From Chryseosolibacter sp964493505 (GTDB lineage Bacteria > Bacteroidota > Bacteroidia > Cytophagales > Cyclobacteriaceae): DNA of 64,000 nucleotides. How positions within the stretch are numbered: the first letter of the stretch is position 1; each line of letters begins with the position of its first letter. Under the pieces are notes generated by a model. The model had not been told where the DNA came from. It was given only the letters and a program-made list of their open reading frames with translations, and ran no database searches. This document shows, piece by piece, positions 50,693 to 59,702 of this stretch. Made by a program: the position numbers and the translations under genes. The stretch spans positions 124,001 to 188,000 of the forward strand of contig CAZBNP010000001.1 in assembly GCA_964493505.1 (NCBI GenBank), read 5' to 3'.

Positions 50693-51955
50693 ATGACAGC
50701 AAAGGTAACAAATAATAAAGGCGTAAGATTCGACCTCCTGGTGATCGGCGGCGGGGCAGCGGGCTTCTATGGAGCCATCCAGGCAGCGGAGATGCATCCC
50801 GGCCTGCGCATAGTGATCGTGGAGAAGTCGACGAAGATACTGTCGAAGGTCCGCGTATCCGGCGGCGGGCGATGCAACGTCACGCATCATTGTTTTGATC
50901 CGGTCAGGCTGACCCGCCATTATCCCAGGGGCCAGAAGCCATTGCGATCAATCTTTCGTCAGTACCAGGCGAGCGATACGGTTGCATGGTTTGCATCGAG
51001 GAAGGTAAAGCTGAAGACAGAAGCCGATGGGAGGATGTTTCCCGTGACAGACAGTTCGCAGACAATCGTCGATTGTTTTCTGGACGAAGCCGGCAGGCAG
51101 CACATCGGGGTGCGCACAGGTGTCGAAGCCGTTTCGGTAAAGCGAACGGGCGATCATTTGGAGATGGTAGCTGCCAGCGGCGAAGTCATCATCGCATCGC
51201 GCATGCTGTTGGCAATAGGAGGAAGTGCGAACCCGCGCGGGTATGATATCATCCGAAGTTTGGGGCACACCATTGTGCCGCCGATCCCATCGCTGTTTAC
51301 GTTCAACGACGCCGACAAGCGATTCGCGGACCTTATGGGAGTGTCGGTTTCACAGGCGTATGTCAGAATAGCCACAACCCGTTATTCTCAGGTTGGTCCG
51401 CTGCTCATAACCCATTGGGGATTGAGCGGTCCCGCGGTAATCAAGCTCTCCGCGTGGGCGGCGGAGTATCTTCATTCTGTAAACTATAGATTCACTGCGA
51501 TAGTAAGCTGGATCGGGACTGCTGCCGAAGACGACATCCGGGCTTACCTGTTTGCGCAGAAGGCGGAGCGTTCCAGACAGAAGATTTGTACAAACCCGTT
51601 GTTTGAGTTGCCGCAAAGACTTTGGGAGCGCCTCTGCCATTTAGCGGAGATACCCGAAGAGAAGGTGTGGAGTGAAGTCGCGCACCGGAACCTTAACAAG
51701 TTGCTTGAATATCTCATCCGCAGTCCGTTTGATATCCGGGGCAAGACAACCTTCAAGGAAGAGTTTGTGACATGTGGTGGCATTGATCTGAGCGAAGTCG
51801 ACATGCAGACCCTGGAAAGCAAGAAAGTGAGGGGAGTTTTCTTTGCCGGCGAGGTTCTGCATATCGACGGTGAGACCGGGGGGTTCAATTTCCAGGCCGC
51901 GTGGAGTACGGCTTATGTCGCGGCAACGAGTATGTTTTTTGGTCAGGCGAAATAA
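50693..51955 (+). CDS. BaiN/HI0933 family FAD-dependent flavoprotein
   Basis: About 420 residues from the ATG at 50693. FAD site VIGGGAAGFYGAIQAAEMHPG; family signature VSGGGRCNVTHHC; GGSANPRGYDI; C-terminal second FAD contact FAGEVLHIDGETGGFNFQAAW. The group includes flavoproteins of uncertain role, BaiN of bile-acid metabolism and aminoacetone-type oxidoreductases. The substrate is unknown. It is divergent from the THUMP-like gene. Confidence 0.9.
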   Translation: MTAKVTNNKGVRFDLLVIGGGAAGFYGAIQAAEMHPGLRIVIVEKSTKILSKVRVSGGGRCNVTHHCFDPVRLTRHYPRGQKPLRSIFRQYQASDTVAWFASRKVKLKTEADGRMFPVTDSSQTIVDCFLDEAGRQHIGVRTGVEAVSVKRTGDHLEMVAASGEVIIASRMLLAIGGSANPRGYDIIRSLGHTIVPPIPSLFTFNDADKRFADLMGVSVSQAYVRIATTRYSQVGPLLITHWGLSGPAVIKLSAWAAEYLHSVNYRFTAIVSWIGTAAEDDIRAYLFAQKAERSRQKICTNPLFELPQRLWERLCHLAEIPEEKVWSEVAHRNLNKLLEYLIRSPFDIRGKTTFKEEFVTCGGIDLSEVDMQTLESKKVRGVFFAGEVLHIDGETGGFNFQAAWSTAYVAATSMFFGQAK

Positions 51956-52027
51956 TCAGGGACTTCAACCTTAATCGTCAAGGATAGTGAAGAGAGAAGC
52001 GGGTCCGCAGCAAGATGCAAAGATGCT

Positions 52028-52200
52028 CTTATATCAAAGTATTCTTACAAGCCCTTGGTTGGAATGACCTCCCAGACCGATCCGAATGGGGTGACCATCT
52101 ACTATGAATATGACTCTTTTGGGCGGCTGATACGCAGTAAAGACGATGACGCCAACGTTCTTGAGCAATACGAAATCAGTTTAAGCAATAATAAGCCCCC
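52028..52200 (+). pseudogene. RHS/YD-repeat protein remnant
   Basis: A frame beginning ISKYSYKPLVGMTSQTDPNG and continuing through TIYYEYDSFGRLIRSKDDDA to about LEQYEIS matches the repeat core of RHS/YD-repeat proteins (G-M-T-x-x-x-D-P-N-G ... YYEYDSFGRL). The similarity spans only about 55 residues; there is no start, signal or toxin end, and the frame then runs on into the antisense of asd. It sits between the BaiN gene and the asd stop and looks like a decayed end of a lost polymorphic-toxin or surface-protein gene. Confidence 0.7.
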
Positions 52201-52204
52201 CGCT

Positions 52205-53197
52205 CTAATACACCAAACTCCTTTCCAGCATAAATTCCGCGATCTGCACGGCGTTGGTAGCCGCACCTTTTCGCAGGTTGTCCGCTACAACCCAGAGATT
52301 AAGTGTTTTCGGTTGCGATTCGTCTCTGCGGATACGTCCTACAAATACTTCATCGCGTCCTTTGGAAAGAATGGGCATCGGGTACACGTTGTTCTTGGGG
52401 TCGTCCTGTACGACAATACCCGGCGAACCGGCGAGAACAGAACGAACTTCATCGAGATCGAAGTCTTCGAAAAATTCGACATTGACAGCCTCAGAGTGCC
52501 CGCCAATAGCAGGTATCCGTACCGTTGTAGAGGTCAGTCTGATAGTATCATCGCCGAAGATCTTCCGCGTTTCATTTACCATCTTCATCTCTTCCTTGGT
52601 GTAGCCGTTATCGAGGAACGAGTCAATGTGCGGCAACGCATTCAGGTCTATCGGATGAGGATATACCTTCTGACCGTCAACGCCATTGCGTTCATTCATC
52701 ATCTGCTCCACAGCGTCTTTTCCTGTTCCGGTCACCGACTGATAGGTGCTCACTACGATCCGGTTTATTTTGTACTTTACGTGTAGCGGAGCGAGGGCCA
52801 GCACCATCTGAATGGTAGAACAGTTGGGATTCGCAATAATGCGGTCGTCGATAGTCAGTACGTGACCATTGATCTCCGGGACGATAAGCTGCTTGGAAGG
52901 GTCCAGGCGCCACGCAGAAGAATTGTCGATGACAATGCTTCCGGCATCGGCAAACTTCGGCGCCCACTCCAGTGATGTTCCGCCACCGGCCGAGAATATG
53001 GCAACATCAGGAGCAAGCTTAACGGCTTCCTCCAGGCCCATTATCGTGTATTCCTTTCCCTTGAATTGGATGGTCTTGCCCACTGACTTGGGTGAAGCCA
53101 CCAGATAGAGTTCATCAAAAGGAAAGTTGCGTTCTTCCAGCACTTTCAGGATTTCCTGGCCAACCAAACCTGTGGCCCCTACTACTGCGAGTTTCAT
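52205..53197 (-). CDS. asd: Aspartate-semialdehyde dehydrogenase
   Basis: 330 residues. NADP-binding start VVGATGLVGQEILKVL; catalytic Cys in NPNCSTIQM (about residue 125); GVDGQKVYPHPIDLN; PIGGHSEAVNV-like IPAIGGHSEAVN with the substrate-binding and active-site His. Asd makes L-aspartate-4-semialdehyde, precursor of Lys, Thr, Met and diaminopimelate for the wall. ATG at 53197. Single gene. Confidence 0.96.
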   Translation of the reverse strand: MKLAVVGATGLVGQEILKVLEERNFPFDELYLVASPKSVGKTIQFKGKEYTIMGLEEAVKLAPDVAIFSAGGGTSLEWAPKFADAGSIVIDNSSAWRLDPSKQLIVPEINGHVLTIDDRIIANPNCSTIQMVLALAPLHVKYKINRIVVSTYQSVTGTGKDAVEQMMNERNGVDGQKVYPHPIDLNALPHIDSFLDNGYTKEEMKMVNETRKIFGDDTIRLTSTTVRIPAIGGHSEAVNVEFFEDFDLDEVRSVLAGSPGIVVQDDPKNNVYPMPILSKGRDEVFVGRIRRDESQPKTLNLWVVADNLRKGAATNAVQIAEFMLERSLVY

Positions 53198-53276
53198 TTT
53201 ATGTTTAAATTAAGCTTCTCATCTCAAGAATACCTTAGATGAGTTCTGGCAAAAATAATCAAATACCCTCTCTGTT

Positions 53277-54992
53277 ATGCAATGTGTTAACAAATTGTCG
53301 CCAAACCCTTTTTCTGGGTTGTACCGAAAACCGTTTCCCGCGCTGTTGTTGTTCTTCCTGTCTCTTGTACAACACGGATTTTCTCAGGTTCACAGTATTG
53401 TCTTCAACGAGATCATGTGCGATCCGGTTCCCGTCATCGGCCTGCCGGAGGCTGAATACGTCGAACTGTTCAATCGCAGTGACAGCCCGACAGACCTGTC
53501 CGGGTGGATATTCGCTGACCCCGTCGTGTCTGCGTCACTACCTCCCTACATTTTGTTTCCCGGCGGATACGTGATTTTATGCCGCGCTTCCCTGGCCGAT
53601 CATTTTAATGCTTTCGGGAGTGTGCTGGCATTGTCGCCGATGCCGACCCTCAACGACGCCGGCGATGTGCTCACGCTTACCGACAACCAGGGCGTTCTGG
53701 TCGATTCGCTGACATACTCGAGAAACTGGTACCGGGATAGCGAAAAGACGGGCGGTGGCTGGTCGCTGGAGCGGATCGACCCTGACGATGTCTGCGGTGA
53801 CGCCGACAATTGGGCGGCGGCCACAGCGCCGGCAGGTGGAACGCCGGGTGGGCGGAACTCTATTTACGCGCGCCGTCCCGATAACTTCGGCCCCGAAATA
53901 GTGGCCGTGATTCCGCTCGATTCGGTGACGCTGCTCGTTCACTTCAATGAAAAGCTTGCTTCTACCCTGCCTTCGAGGAATGCGTTTTCCATTGACGGCC
54001 GTCCTGGCGTCGATCATGTGAGTTTCCCGGATGCGCTGCACGGGAGCGTCTTGCTGTCGTTGTCCGCGCCACTGGCACCGGGAAAAATCCACGAGCTACG
54101 GGCCGATGTATTCGATTGCTCCGGGAATCGCATCGAAGAGCGCCGGGCGACGCACACTTTTGTGCTGCCGGGAAAAGCTGTTACCGCCGATATTGTCGTA
54201 AACGAGGTGCTTTTTAATCCACGCCCAACCGGGGTGGACTTTATAGAGCTGTTCAACCGATCGGACAAGGTACTAGACATCCGTGACTGGTCTCTGCGGA
54301 ATGTCCTGAGCGCGGGAAGAAATTTTCGGGCTATTACTTCCCAAACCTTGTTGATTCATCCTCAGCAATATCTTGTGCTGACAGCAGATGCGGCAACGCT
54401 GAAAAATGAGTATGCGACGGGGGTTGAGCGGGTGTTTGTGGAAGCGGACATCCCCTCACTTAATGATGACGCGGGGTGCGTGACGCTGCTGGACCGGCGT
54501 GAACAGGTTATCGACTCGATCTGCTATTCAGACAAGATGCACTCCCCATTCCTGCGAGACGATGAGGGGGTGTCGCTTGAGCGGATTTCCGTGGCGAGCC
54601 CGGGCATGGAACCTTCAAACTGGCGGTCTGCGAGTTCGGCGTCTGGCTTTGCGACGCCTGGTTATCTCAATTCCAATGCGCGGGAGGACGCTTTTTCAGG
54701 TATGGACGTGGTGGTGGAACCGGAGATAGTGCCGCCACGTGATTTTGCCCGTATCCGGTATCGGTTCGGCCGGGGTGGTATGATCGCCAACGTCAGGATC
54801 GTCGATCACCGGGGGCGGCCTATCAGGACTATCGCGGAGAATGAAATGATTGGTACCGAGGGTTTTTTCAGGTGGGACGCTGAAATGGACAATGGCCAGC
54901 CGGCGATCACGGGCTATTATATGGTGTGGTTTGAGGTCTTTGATGCCGACGGAAGTCGGGCGACCTTTAGAAAGCGGGTGGTGGTTTTTTGA
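53277..54992 (+). CDS. Secreted lamin-tail domain (LTD) protein with C-terminal FlgD-like Ig domain
   Basis: 571 residues. A signal peptide ends near FLSLVQHGFSQ. Two lamin-tail domains: one at about 40-180 (VFNEIMCDPVPVIGLPEAEYVELFNRSD, PTDLSGWIFAD) and another at about 310-430 (VVNEVLFNPRPTGVDFIELFNRSDK, LDIRDWSLRN). The middle is Ig/fibronectin-like, and the last ~80 residues read ANVRIVDHRGRPIRTIAENE ... FFRWDAEMDNGQPAITGYYM, a FlgD-like or T9SS-cargo type Ig fold. LTD proteins are large surface-exposed or nuclease-associated proteins of Bacteroidota; the role is unknown. Confidence 0.85.
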   Translation: MQCVNKLSPNPFSGLYRKPFPALLLFFLSLVQHGFSQVHSIVFNEIMCDPVPVIGLPEAEYVELFNRSDSPTDLSGWIFADPVVSASLPPYILFPGGYVILCRASLADHFNAFGSVLALSPMPTLNDAGDVLTLTDNQGVLVDSLTYSRNWYRDSEKTGGGWSLERIDPDDVCGDADNWAAATAPAGGTPGGRNSIYARRPDNFGPEIVAVIPLDSVTLLVHFNEKLASTLPSRNAFSIDGRPGVDHVSFPDALHGSVLLSLSAPLAPGKIHELRADVFDCSGNRIEERRATHTFVLPGKAVTADIVVNEVLFNPRPTGVDFIELFNRSDKVLDIRDWSLRNVLSAGRNFRAITSQTLLIHPQQYLVLTADAATLKNEYATGVERVFVEADIPSLNDDAGCVTLLDRREQVIDSICYSDKMHSPFLRDDEGVSLERISVASPGMEPSNWRSASSASGFATPGYLNSNAREDAFSGMDVVVEPEIVPPRDFARIRYRFGRGGMIANVRIVDHRGRPIRTIAENEMIGTEGFFRWDAEMDNGQPAITGYYMVWFEVFDADGSRATFRKRVVVF

Positions 54993-55051
54993 AAAATTTC
55001 CCCCTCCAAAAAGCTCGGCATGCAGAACAAATTGTATAACTTACGGAACCG

Positions 55052-55501
55052 ATGCGCAGAGAAGACACAATCGACTATGCGATCAAAGCCGCATGGCATG
55101 CTATCGCACGCATGTACAATCAACAGGCGGCTAAGCACGACATCACTATGTCGATGGGATTCGTCTTACTGAACATTCACTCCGAGGGTACGCCAGCGAC
55201 GAAGATCGCGCCGCTGATGGGCCTGGAGGCTCGCAGTCTCTCGCGTTTGTTGAAGTCAATGGAGGAAAAAGGCCTGATTTGCCGCGAAGCTGACCCGGAC
55301 GACAAACGCAGGGTCAGGATTGTTTTGACAAAAGCGGGCCGGAAGAAGAAAGAAAGATCGCGCCAAACCGTATTGCGCTTTAATGAAGCAATCGGGTCGC
55401 AGATTTCTAAGAAACGGCTAAACACTTTTTTCGACGTGCTCAACGAAATACAGCGGGCTGTCGAAGGAAACAGTATTTATAAATCGTCAGGTCACAACTG
55501 A
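55052..55501 (+). CDS. MarR family transcriptional regulator
   Basis: 149 residues with the MarR winged-helix: IHSEGTPATKIAPLMGLEARSLSRLLKSMEEKGLICREADPDDKRRVRIVLTKAG in pieces (recognition helix ARSLSRLLKSM; wing DDKRRVRIVLT). It sits directly upstream of the beta-oxidation genes (17 bases before the fadN-like gene, same strand), so it probably controls this operon in response to acyl-CoA or a fatty-acid signal. That is inferred from position; MarR proteins of this type often autoregulate. Confidence 0.9.
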   Translation: MRREDTIDYAIKAAWHAIARMYNQQAAKHDITMSMGFVLLNIHSEGTPATKIAPLMGLEARSLSRLLKSMEEKGLICREADPDDKRRVRIVLTKAGRKKKERSRQTVLRFNEAIGSQISKKRLNTFFDVLNEIQRAVEGNSIYKSSGHN

Positions 55502-55517
55502 CACAACGAACTATCCT

Positions 55518-57917
55518 ATGAATCGTGCTATCAGTAAAGTTGCAGTTCTCGGCTCCGGAATTATGGGCTCGCGTATCGCGTGTCACTTTGCCAATATCGG
55601 AGTGGAGGTGTTGTTGCTGGATATCGCCCCCCGCGAGCTTTCGGAAGACGAGAAGAAAAAAGGCCTTTCACTGGATAGCCGGGCAGTCAGAAACCGGATT
55701 GTCCAGTCATCGTTCGAGGCCGCGGTAAAAGCGAATCCTGCGCCGCTGTTCAGCAAGAAATTTGCCTCCCGTATCAAGCTCGGGAACTTCACGGACGACA
55801 TGCAGGCGATCCGCGAATGCGACTGGACTATTGAAGTGGTAGTGGAAAACCTTGACGTCAAAAAACAGGTTTACACCGAAGTTGAAAAGTACAGAAAACC
55901 CGGCACACTGATAACTTCCAATACGTCGGGTATTCCCATTCACCTGATGGCGGAAGGCCGCAGCGACGATTTCCGGAAGCACTTCTGCGGTACACACTTT
56001 TTCAATCCTCCGCGCTACCTGAAATTGTTGGAAATCATTCCTACCGAGGCGACCGACCGGGGGATCGTAGAGTTCCTGATGGACTACGGCGACCGGTTTC
56101 TCGGAAAGACCACGGTGCTCTGCAAGGACACGCCGGCGTTTATTGCCAATCGCGTGGGGATTTACTCCATCCTGAAGGTGGTGGACTCCTTGGGCAAGTT
56201 CGATCTCTCGGTCGACGAAGTAGACAAGCTGACGGGCCCGGTGATCGGTCGCCCGAAGTCGGCGACGTTCCGAACTTCCGATGTAGTGGGCCTTGATACA
56301 CTGGTCAAAGTTGCGCAGAATCTTTACGCTGGCCTTGCCGAAGATGAGTCGCGTGATATATTCAAGCTGCCGGATGTGATCTCCAGTCTTGAGCAGAACA
56401 AGTGGCTTGGCGATAAAACGGGTCAGGGGTTTTATAAGAAGACCAGGAGTGCCAAAGGAGAGACGGAGATCCTTACGCTCGACCTGAAGACGCTTGAATA
56501 CAAGCCGAAAGCAAAGGTGCGATTCGCTACGCTGGAGACTACCAAGACTATCGATGATCTCCGGCAGCGCTTCAAGGTTCTGTTCGCGGGCAAGGACAAG
56601 GCCGGCGAGTTTTATCGCGATTCTTTTTACGGTGTGTTTCAATATGTCAGCAATCGCATTCCCGAGATCGCTGATGAATTATACAAGATAGACGACGCAC
56701 TATGCGCTGGCTTCGGCTGGCAGCTGGGTCCGTTTGATACCTGGGATTCGGTAGGTGTGGAAGATACGGTTGCGGAAATGGAGCAGGCGGGATACAAACC
56801 AAATCGGTGGGTGTATGACATGCTTGCGGCGGGACACAAGACCTTTTATAAAGTAGAAAATGGCAGGCGCGCTTATTACGATATTCCTACGAAGTCGTAC
56901 AGGGTTATTCCGGGACGCGACGCGTTTATTATCCTCGACAACCTGTCAGCGGGTGTGATCTGGCAGAATGCTGAGTCGAAGGTGACTGACCTGGGCGACG
57001 GTGTCGTCAACTTCTCCTGGCATAGCAAGAGTTTCACGCTGGGGTCGGCTGTTATAGAAGGGCTCAACAAGGCTGTTGATATTGCCGAGAAGGATTTCCG
57101 CGGCCTGGTTGTCGGCCACCATGGCGCAGACTTTTCGCTGGGGGCAAATCTTGGAATGGTGTTCATGTATGCTATTGAACAGGATTACGACGAGCTTGAT
57201 TTCATGGTTCGCGCGTTTCAGAATTCGACGATGCGTTTGAGATACTCCTCGATTCCGGTGGTGGTGTGCCCGGCGGGGCGCACACTGGGCGGCGGTTGCG
57301 AGATGACGTTGCATGCTGACCTTGTGCAGGCTACCGCCGAAACGTATGTCGGCCTGGTGGAAGTGGGTGTCGGGTTGATTCCCGGTGGCGGCGGCACGAA
57401 AGAGCTGACGAAGCGGGTGAGTGAACGCTACCAGGACGGTGACGTAGAGCTGAATGCTCTTCAGAACGCCTTTATGAATATTGCGACGGCGAAGGTTGCT
57501 CTTTCCGCGGAGGAAGCGCGTGAGATGAATATCCTGCGACCGAAGGACCGTGTTTCCATAAATCGCGATCGTCAGATCGCCGATGGAAAAAAGGCGGTAA
57601 TAGAATTGTCAGAGGCAGGTTACACCATGCCACAGCAAGCGCGCGACATCAGGGTGCAGGGGCGTACAGGCATGGCGTTGTTCCTGGCGGGTGTACACGG
57701 TATGCGTATGGGTAAATATATCTCCGACCATGATGTCAAGATCGCTAATAAGATCGGCTATATCATGTGCGGCGGCGACCTCACCGCTCCCCAGGAAGTG
57801 AGCGAGCAATACCTGCTCGACCTCGAACGCGAAGCATTTGTTTCTCTCTGCGGCGAGAAGAAGACATTGGAAAGGATCCAGTCGATTTTGACAGGAGGGA
57901 AGCCGTTGAGGAACTGA
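55518..57917 (+). CDS. 3-hydroxyacyl-CoA dehydrogenase / enoyl-CoA hydratase fusion (FadN-like)
   Basis: 799 residues. The N-terminal Rossmann domain has VLGSGIMGSRIACHFANIGVEV and the 3-hydroxyacyl-CoA dehydrogenase signature around FVEIIPTEATD/HFFNPPRYLKLLE (NAD-binding and substrate lid), the HCDH C-terminal part is central, and the enoyl-CoA hydratase/crotonase domain is C-terminal (GADFSLGANLGMVF, CPAGRTLGGGCEMTLHADLV, VGLIPGGGGTKELTK). The order dehydrogenase-hydratase is that of B. subtilis FadN rather than E. coli FadB. It catalyses hydration and oxidation steps of fatty-acid beta-oxidation. Confidence 0.94.
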   Translation: MNRAISKVAVLGSGIMGSRIACHFANIGVEVLLLDIAPRELSEDEKKKGLSLDSRAVRNRIVQSSFEAAVKANPAPLFSKKFASRIKLGNFTDDMQAIRECDWTIEVVVENLDVKKQVYTEVEKYRKPGTLITSNTSGIPIHLMAEGRSDDFRKHFCGTHFFNPPRYLKLLEIIPTEATDRGIVEFLMDYGDRFLGKTTVLCKDTPAFIANRVGIYSILKVVDSLGKFDLSVDEVDKLTGPVIGRPKSATFRTSDVVGLDTLVKVAQNLYAGLAEDESRDIFKLPDVISSLEQNKWLGDKTGQGFYKKTRSAKGETEILTLDLKTLEYKPKAKVRFATLETTKTIDDLRQRFKVLFAGKDKAGEFYRDSFYGVFQYVSNRIPEIADELYKIDDALCAGFGWQLGPFDTWDSVGVEDTVAEMEQAGYKPNRWVYDMLAAGHKTFYKVENGRRAYYDIPTKSYRVIPGRDAFIILDNLSAGVIWQNAESKVTDLGDGVVNFSWHSKSFTLGSAVIEGLNKAVDIAEKDFRGLVVGHHGADFSLGANLGMVFMYAIEQDYDELDFMVRAFQNSTMRLRYSSIPVVVCPAGRTLGGGCEMTLHADLVQATAETYVGLVEVGVGLIPGGGGTKELTKRVSERYQDGDVELNALQNAFMNIATAKVALSAEEAREMNILRPKDRVSINRDRQIADGKKAVIELSEAGYTMPQQARDIRVQGRTGMALFLAGVHGMRMGKYISDHDVKIANKIGYIMCGGDLTAPQEVSEQYLLDLEREAFVSLCGEKKTLERIQSILTGGKPLRN

Positions 57918-57928
57918 AGTCAGTTGAA

Positions 57929-57964
57929 AAAAGGCAAAATAGCAATTGGCAAAAGGCAAAATGG
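57929..57964 (+). repeat. Left flank repeat of the four-helix-bundle cassette
   Basis: Low-complexity string built from GGCAAAA and AATAGCAA units, starting AAAAGGCAAAATAGCAA. It is the approximate inverse of TTGCTATTTGCCTTTT at 58436-58451 on the other side of the gene, so the two could pair around the cassette. Confidence 0.6.
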
Positions 57965-57996
57965 GACCAGATGTTTAAACCAAAAAACCCCTCTTT

Positions 57997-58395
57997 ATGA
58001 AACAAACAAATTTTCGAGGGTTGACGGCCTATAAGAAGGCTTTCGACCTTGCTATGGATATTTTCGAGGTGTCGAAACGTTTTCCAATTGAGGAGAAGTA
58101 TGACCTGACAAGTCAGATTAGACGGTCGTCGCGTTCTGTATGTGCAAATATCGGGGAGGCGTACCGGAAGAGACAATATCCGGTACATTTCTCAAATAAG
58201 GCATCGACCGGAGACTCCGAAAATACAGAAACGATGGTATGGCTTGATGTTGCTCTGGCGTGCTCATATATCGGTTCTGATGAGTGGAACCGACTGGAGG
58301 CCAAAGCTGAAGAAGTCGGGAAGCTCGTAGGTCACATGGTCGAACACCCCGAAGAGTACGGAAGCAGAAGATGGAAGCAGGCAGAAGGCGAATAG
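57997..58395 (+). CDS. Four-helix bundle protein (IVP, 23S rRNA intervening-sequence type)
   Basis: 132 residues. It begins MKQTNFRGLTAYKKAFDLAM and has LTSQIRRSSRSVCANIGEAYRKRQ, the typical helix-turn signature of the IVP four-helix bundle family, followed by FSNKASTGDSENTETMVWLDVALAC. These proteins are encoded in the intervening sequences of some spirochaete 23S rRNA genes and as scattered genes in Bacteroidota; the function is unknown. It splits the fadN-like gene from fadA, and each side carries related GCAAAAG-type repeats, so it looks like an inserted cassette. Confidence 0.9.
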   Translation: MKQTNFRGLTAYKKAFDLAMDIFEVSKRFPIEEKYDLTSQIRRSSRSVCANIGEAYRKRQYPVHFSNKASTGDSENTETMVWLDVALACSYIGSDEWNRLEAKAEEVGKLVGHMVEHPEEYGSRRWKQAEGE

Positions 58396-58397
58396 CA

Positions 58398-58460
58398 AAA
58401 TTGCCTTTTGCTATTTGCCCTTTGCCCTTTGCCTTTTGCTATTTGCCTTTTGCCCTTTGT
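58398..58460 (+). repeat. Right flank repeat of the four-helix-bundle cassette
   Basis: Two copies of TTGCCTTTTGCTATTTGCC at 58401-58419 and 58429-58447 (period 28), joined and followed by TTTGCCC units, ending just before the fadA start. The opposite complement of the left flank repeat. Confidence 0.7.
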
Positions 58461-58480
58461 AAATTACTAAACACACACTA

Positions 58481-59656
58481 ATGAACGCATACATAATCTC
58501 GGGCTTTCGAACTGCGGTAGGAAAAGCAAAACGCGGTGGCTTTCGGTTTGTCAGGCCGGATGACCTGGCATCGGACGTGATAAAACATCTTGTTAAGTCC
58601 GTTCCCGGCCTTGAAAATAATATGGTCGACGATCTTATTGTCGGTAATGCTGTGCAGGAGGCGGAGCAGGGAATGCAGATGGGCAGGATGATCTCGCTGC
58701 TGGCGTTGGGAATGGAAGTTCCCGGAATGGTGATCAACCGGTATTGTGGTTCGGGCATTGAGGCTATTCAGATCGCAAGCGCGCGCATTCACGCGAAGAT
58801 GGCGGATGTCATTATCGCCGGTGGCGTAGAGTCCATGTCGCTTGTTCCGGTGATGGGATGGAAGACAGCGCTGAACTATACTATTGCTAAAGACAACCCC
58901 GACTATTACACCAGCATGGGACTTACTGCTGAAGAAGTGTCGAAGCAATTCAATGTATCGCGCCAGGACCAGGACGAGTTTGCGTATCAGTCGCACATGA
59001 AAGCTGCCGCCGCATTGAAAGCAGGGAAGTTCAGGGACGAGACTGTGCCGATCACTGTCAGAGAGGTATATGTCGACGCTGACAACAAGAAGAAAACACG
59101 GGAGTTTGTTGTTGACACAGATGAGGGCATACGTCCCGACACTACACCGGAGGCGCTTGCCAAGCTCAAGCCGGTGTTCGCTATGGGCGGCACTGTAACA
59201 GCGGGGAATTCGTCGCAGACTTCCGACGGCGCCGCGTTTGTGGTGGTGATGTCTGAGCGGAAGATGAAGGAGTTGAAGCTGGAGCCGGTTGCCCGCATGG
59301 TGAGTTATGCCGCGGCGGGTGTGGACCCCCGCATTATGGGGATAGGTCCGGTGGCCGCGGTTCCGAAGGCGTTGAAGCTCGCGGACATGAACTTGCAGGA
59401 TATCGACATAGTCGAGTTGAACGAGGCTTTCGCGGCGCAGTCGCTTGCGGTGGTCAGAGAACTCGGTATCGACCCGTCAAAGCTGAACCCGAACGGCGGT
59501 GCGATAGCAGTAGGGCATCCGTTGGGATCCTCCGGCGCGCGGTTGTCGGTTCAGTTGTTCAATGAACTACGGCGGCAAAAAAAGAAATACGGCATGGTGA
59601 CAGCTTGTGTCGGGGGCGGCCAGGGCGTTGCGGGTATCTATGAGTTATTGAATTAA
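58481..59656 (+). CDS. fadA: Acetyl-CoA C-acyltransferase (3-ketoacyl-CoA thiolase)
   Basis: 391 residues. Catalytic Cys in MVINRYCGSGIEAIQIA (about residue 91), the general base segment NPNGGAIAVGHPLGSSGARL with the active His, and the C-terminal Cys in CVGGGQG. It cleaves 3-ketoacyl-CoA with CoA to acetyl-CoA and a shortened acyl-CoA, the last step of beta-oxidation. It lies downstream of the fadN-like gene (after the IVP cassette) and upstream of the acyl-CoA dehydrogenase, all the same strand. Confidence 0.95.
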   Translation: MNAYIISGFRTAVGKAKRGGFRFVRPDDLASDVIKHLVKSVPGLENNMVDDLIVGNAVQEAEQGMQMGRMISLLALGMEVPGMVINRYCGSGIEAIQIASARIHAKMADVIIAGGVESMSLVPVMGWKTALNYTIAKDNPDYYTSMGLTAEEVSKQFNVSRQDQDEFAYQSHMKAAAALKAGKFRDETVPITVREVYVDADNKKKTREFVVDTDEGIRPDTTPEALAKLKPVFAMGGTVTAGNSSQTSDGAAFVVVMSERKMKELKLEPVARMVSYAAAGVDPRIMGIGPVAAVPKALKLADMNLQDIDIVELNEAFAAQSLAVVRELGIDPSKLNPNGGAIAVGHPLGSSGARLSVQLFNELRRQKKKYGMVTACVGGGQGVAGIYELLN

Positions 59657-59702
59657 CACCCGGCAACAGACAGTTACAGGAATTGGTTTAACAGAAAAAA
59701 AT

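Noticed and set aside
52201..52786. Continuation of the RHS-like frame to 52786
   Set aside because: Beyond about 52200 it is only the antisense of asd; no RHS similarity remains.
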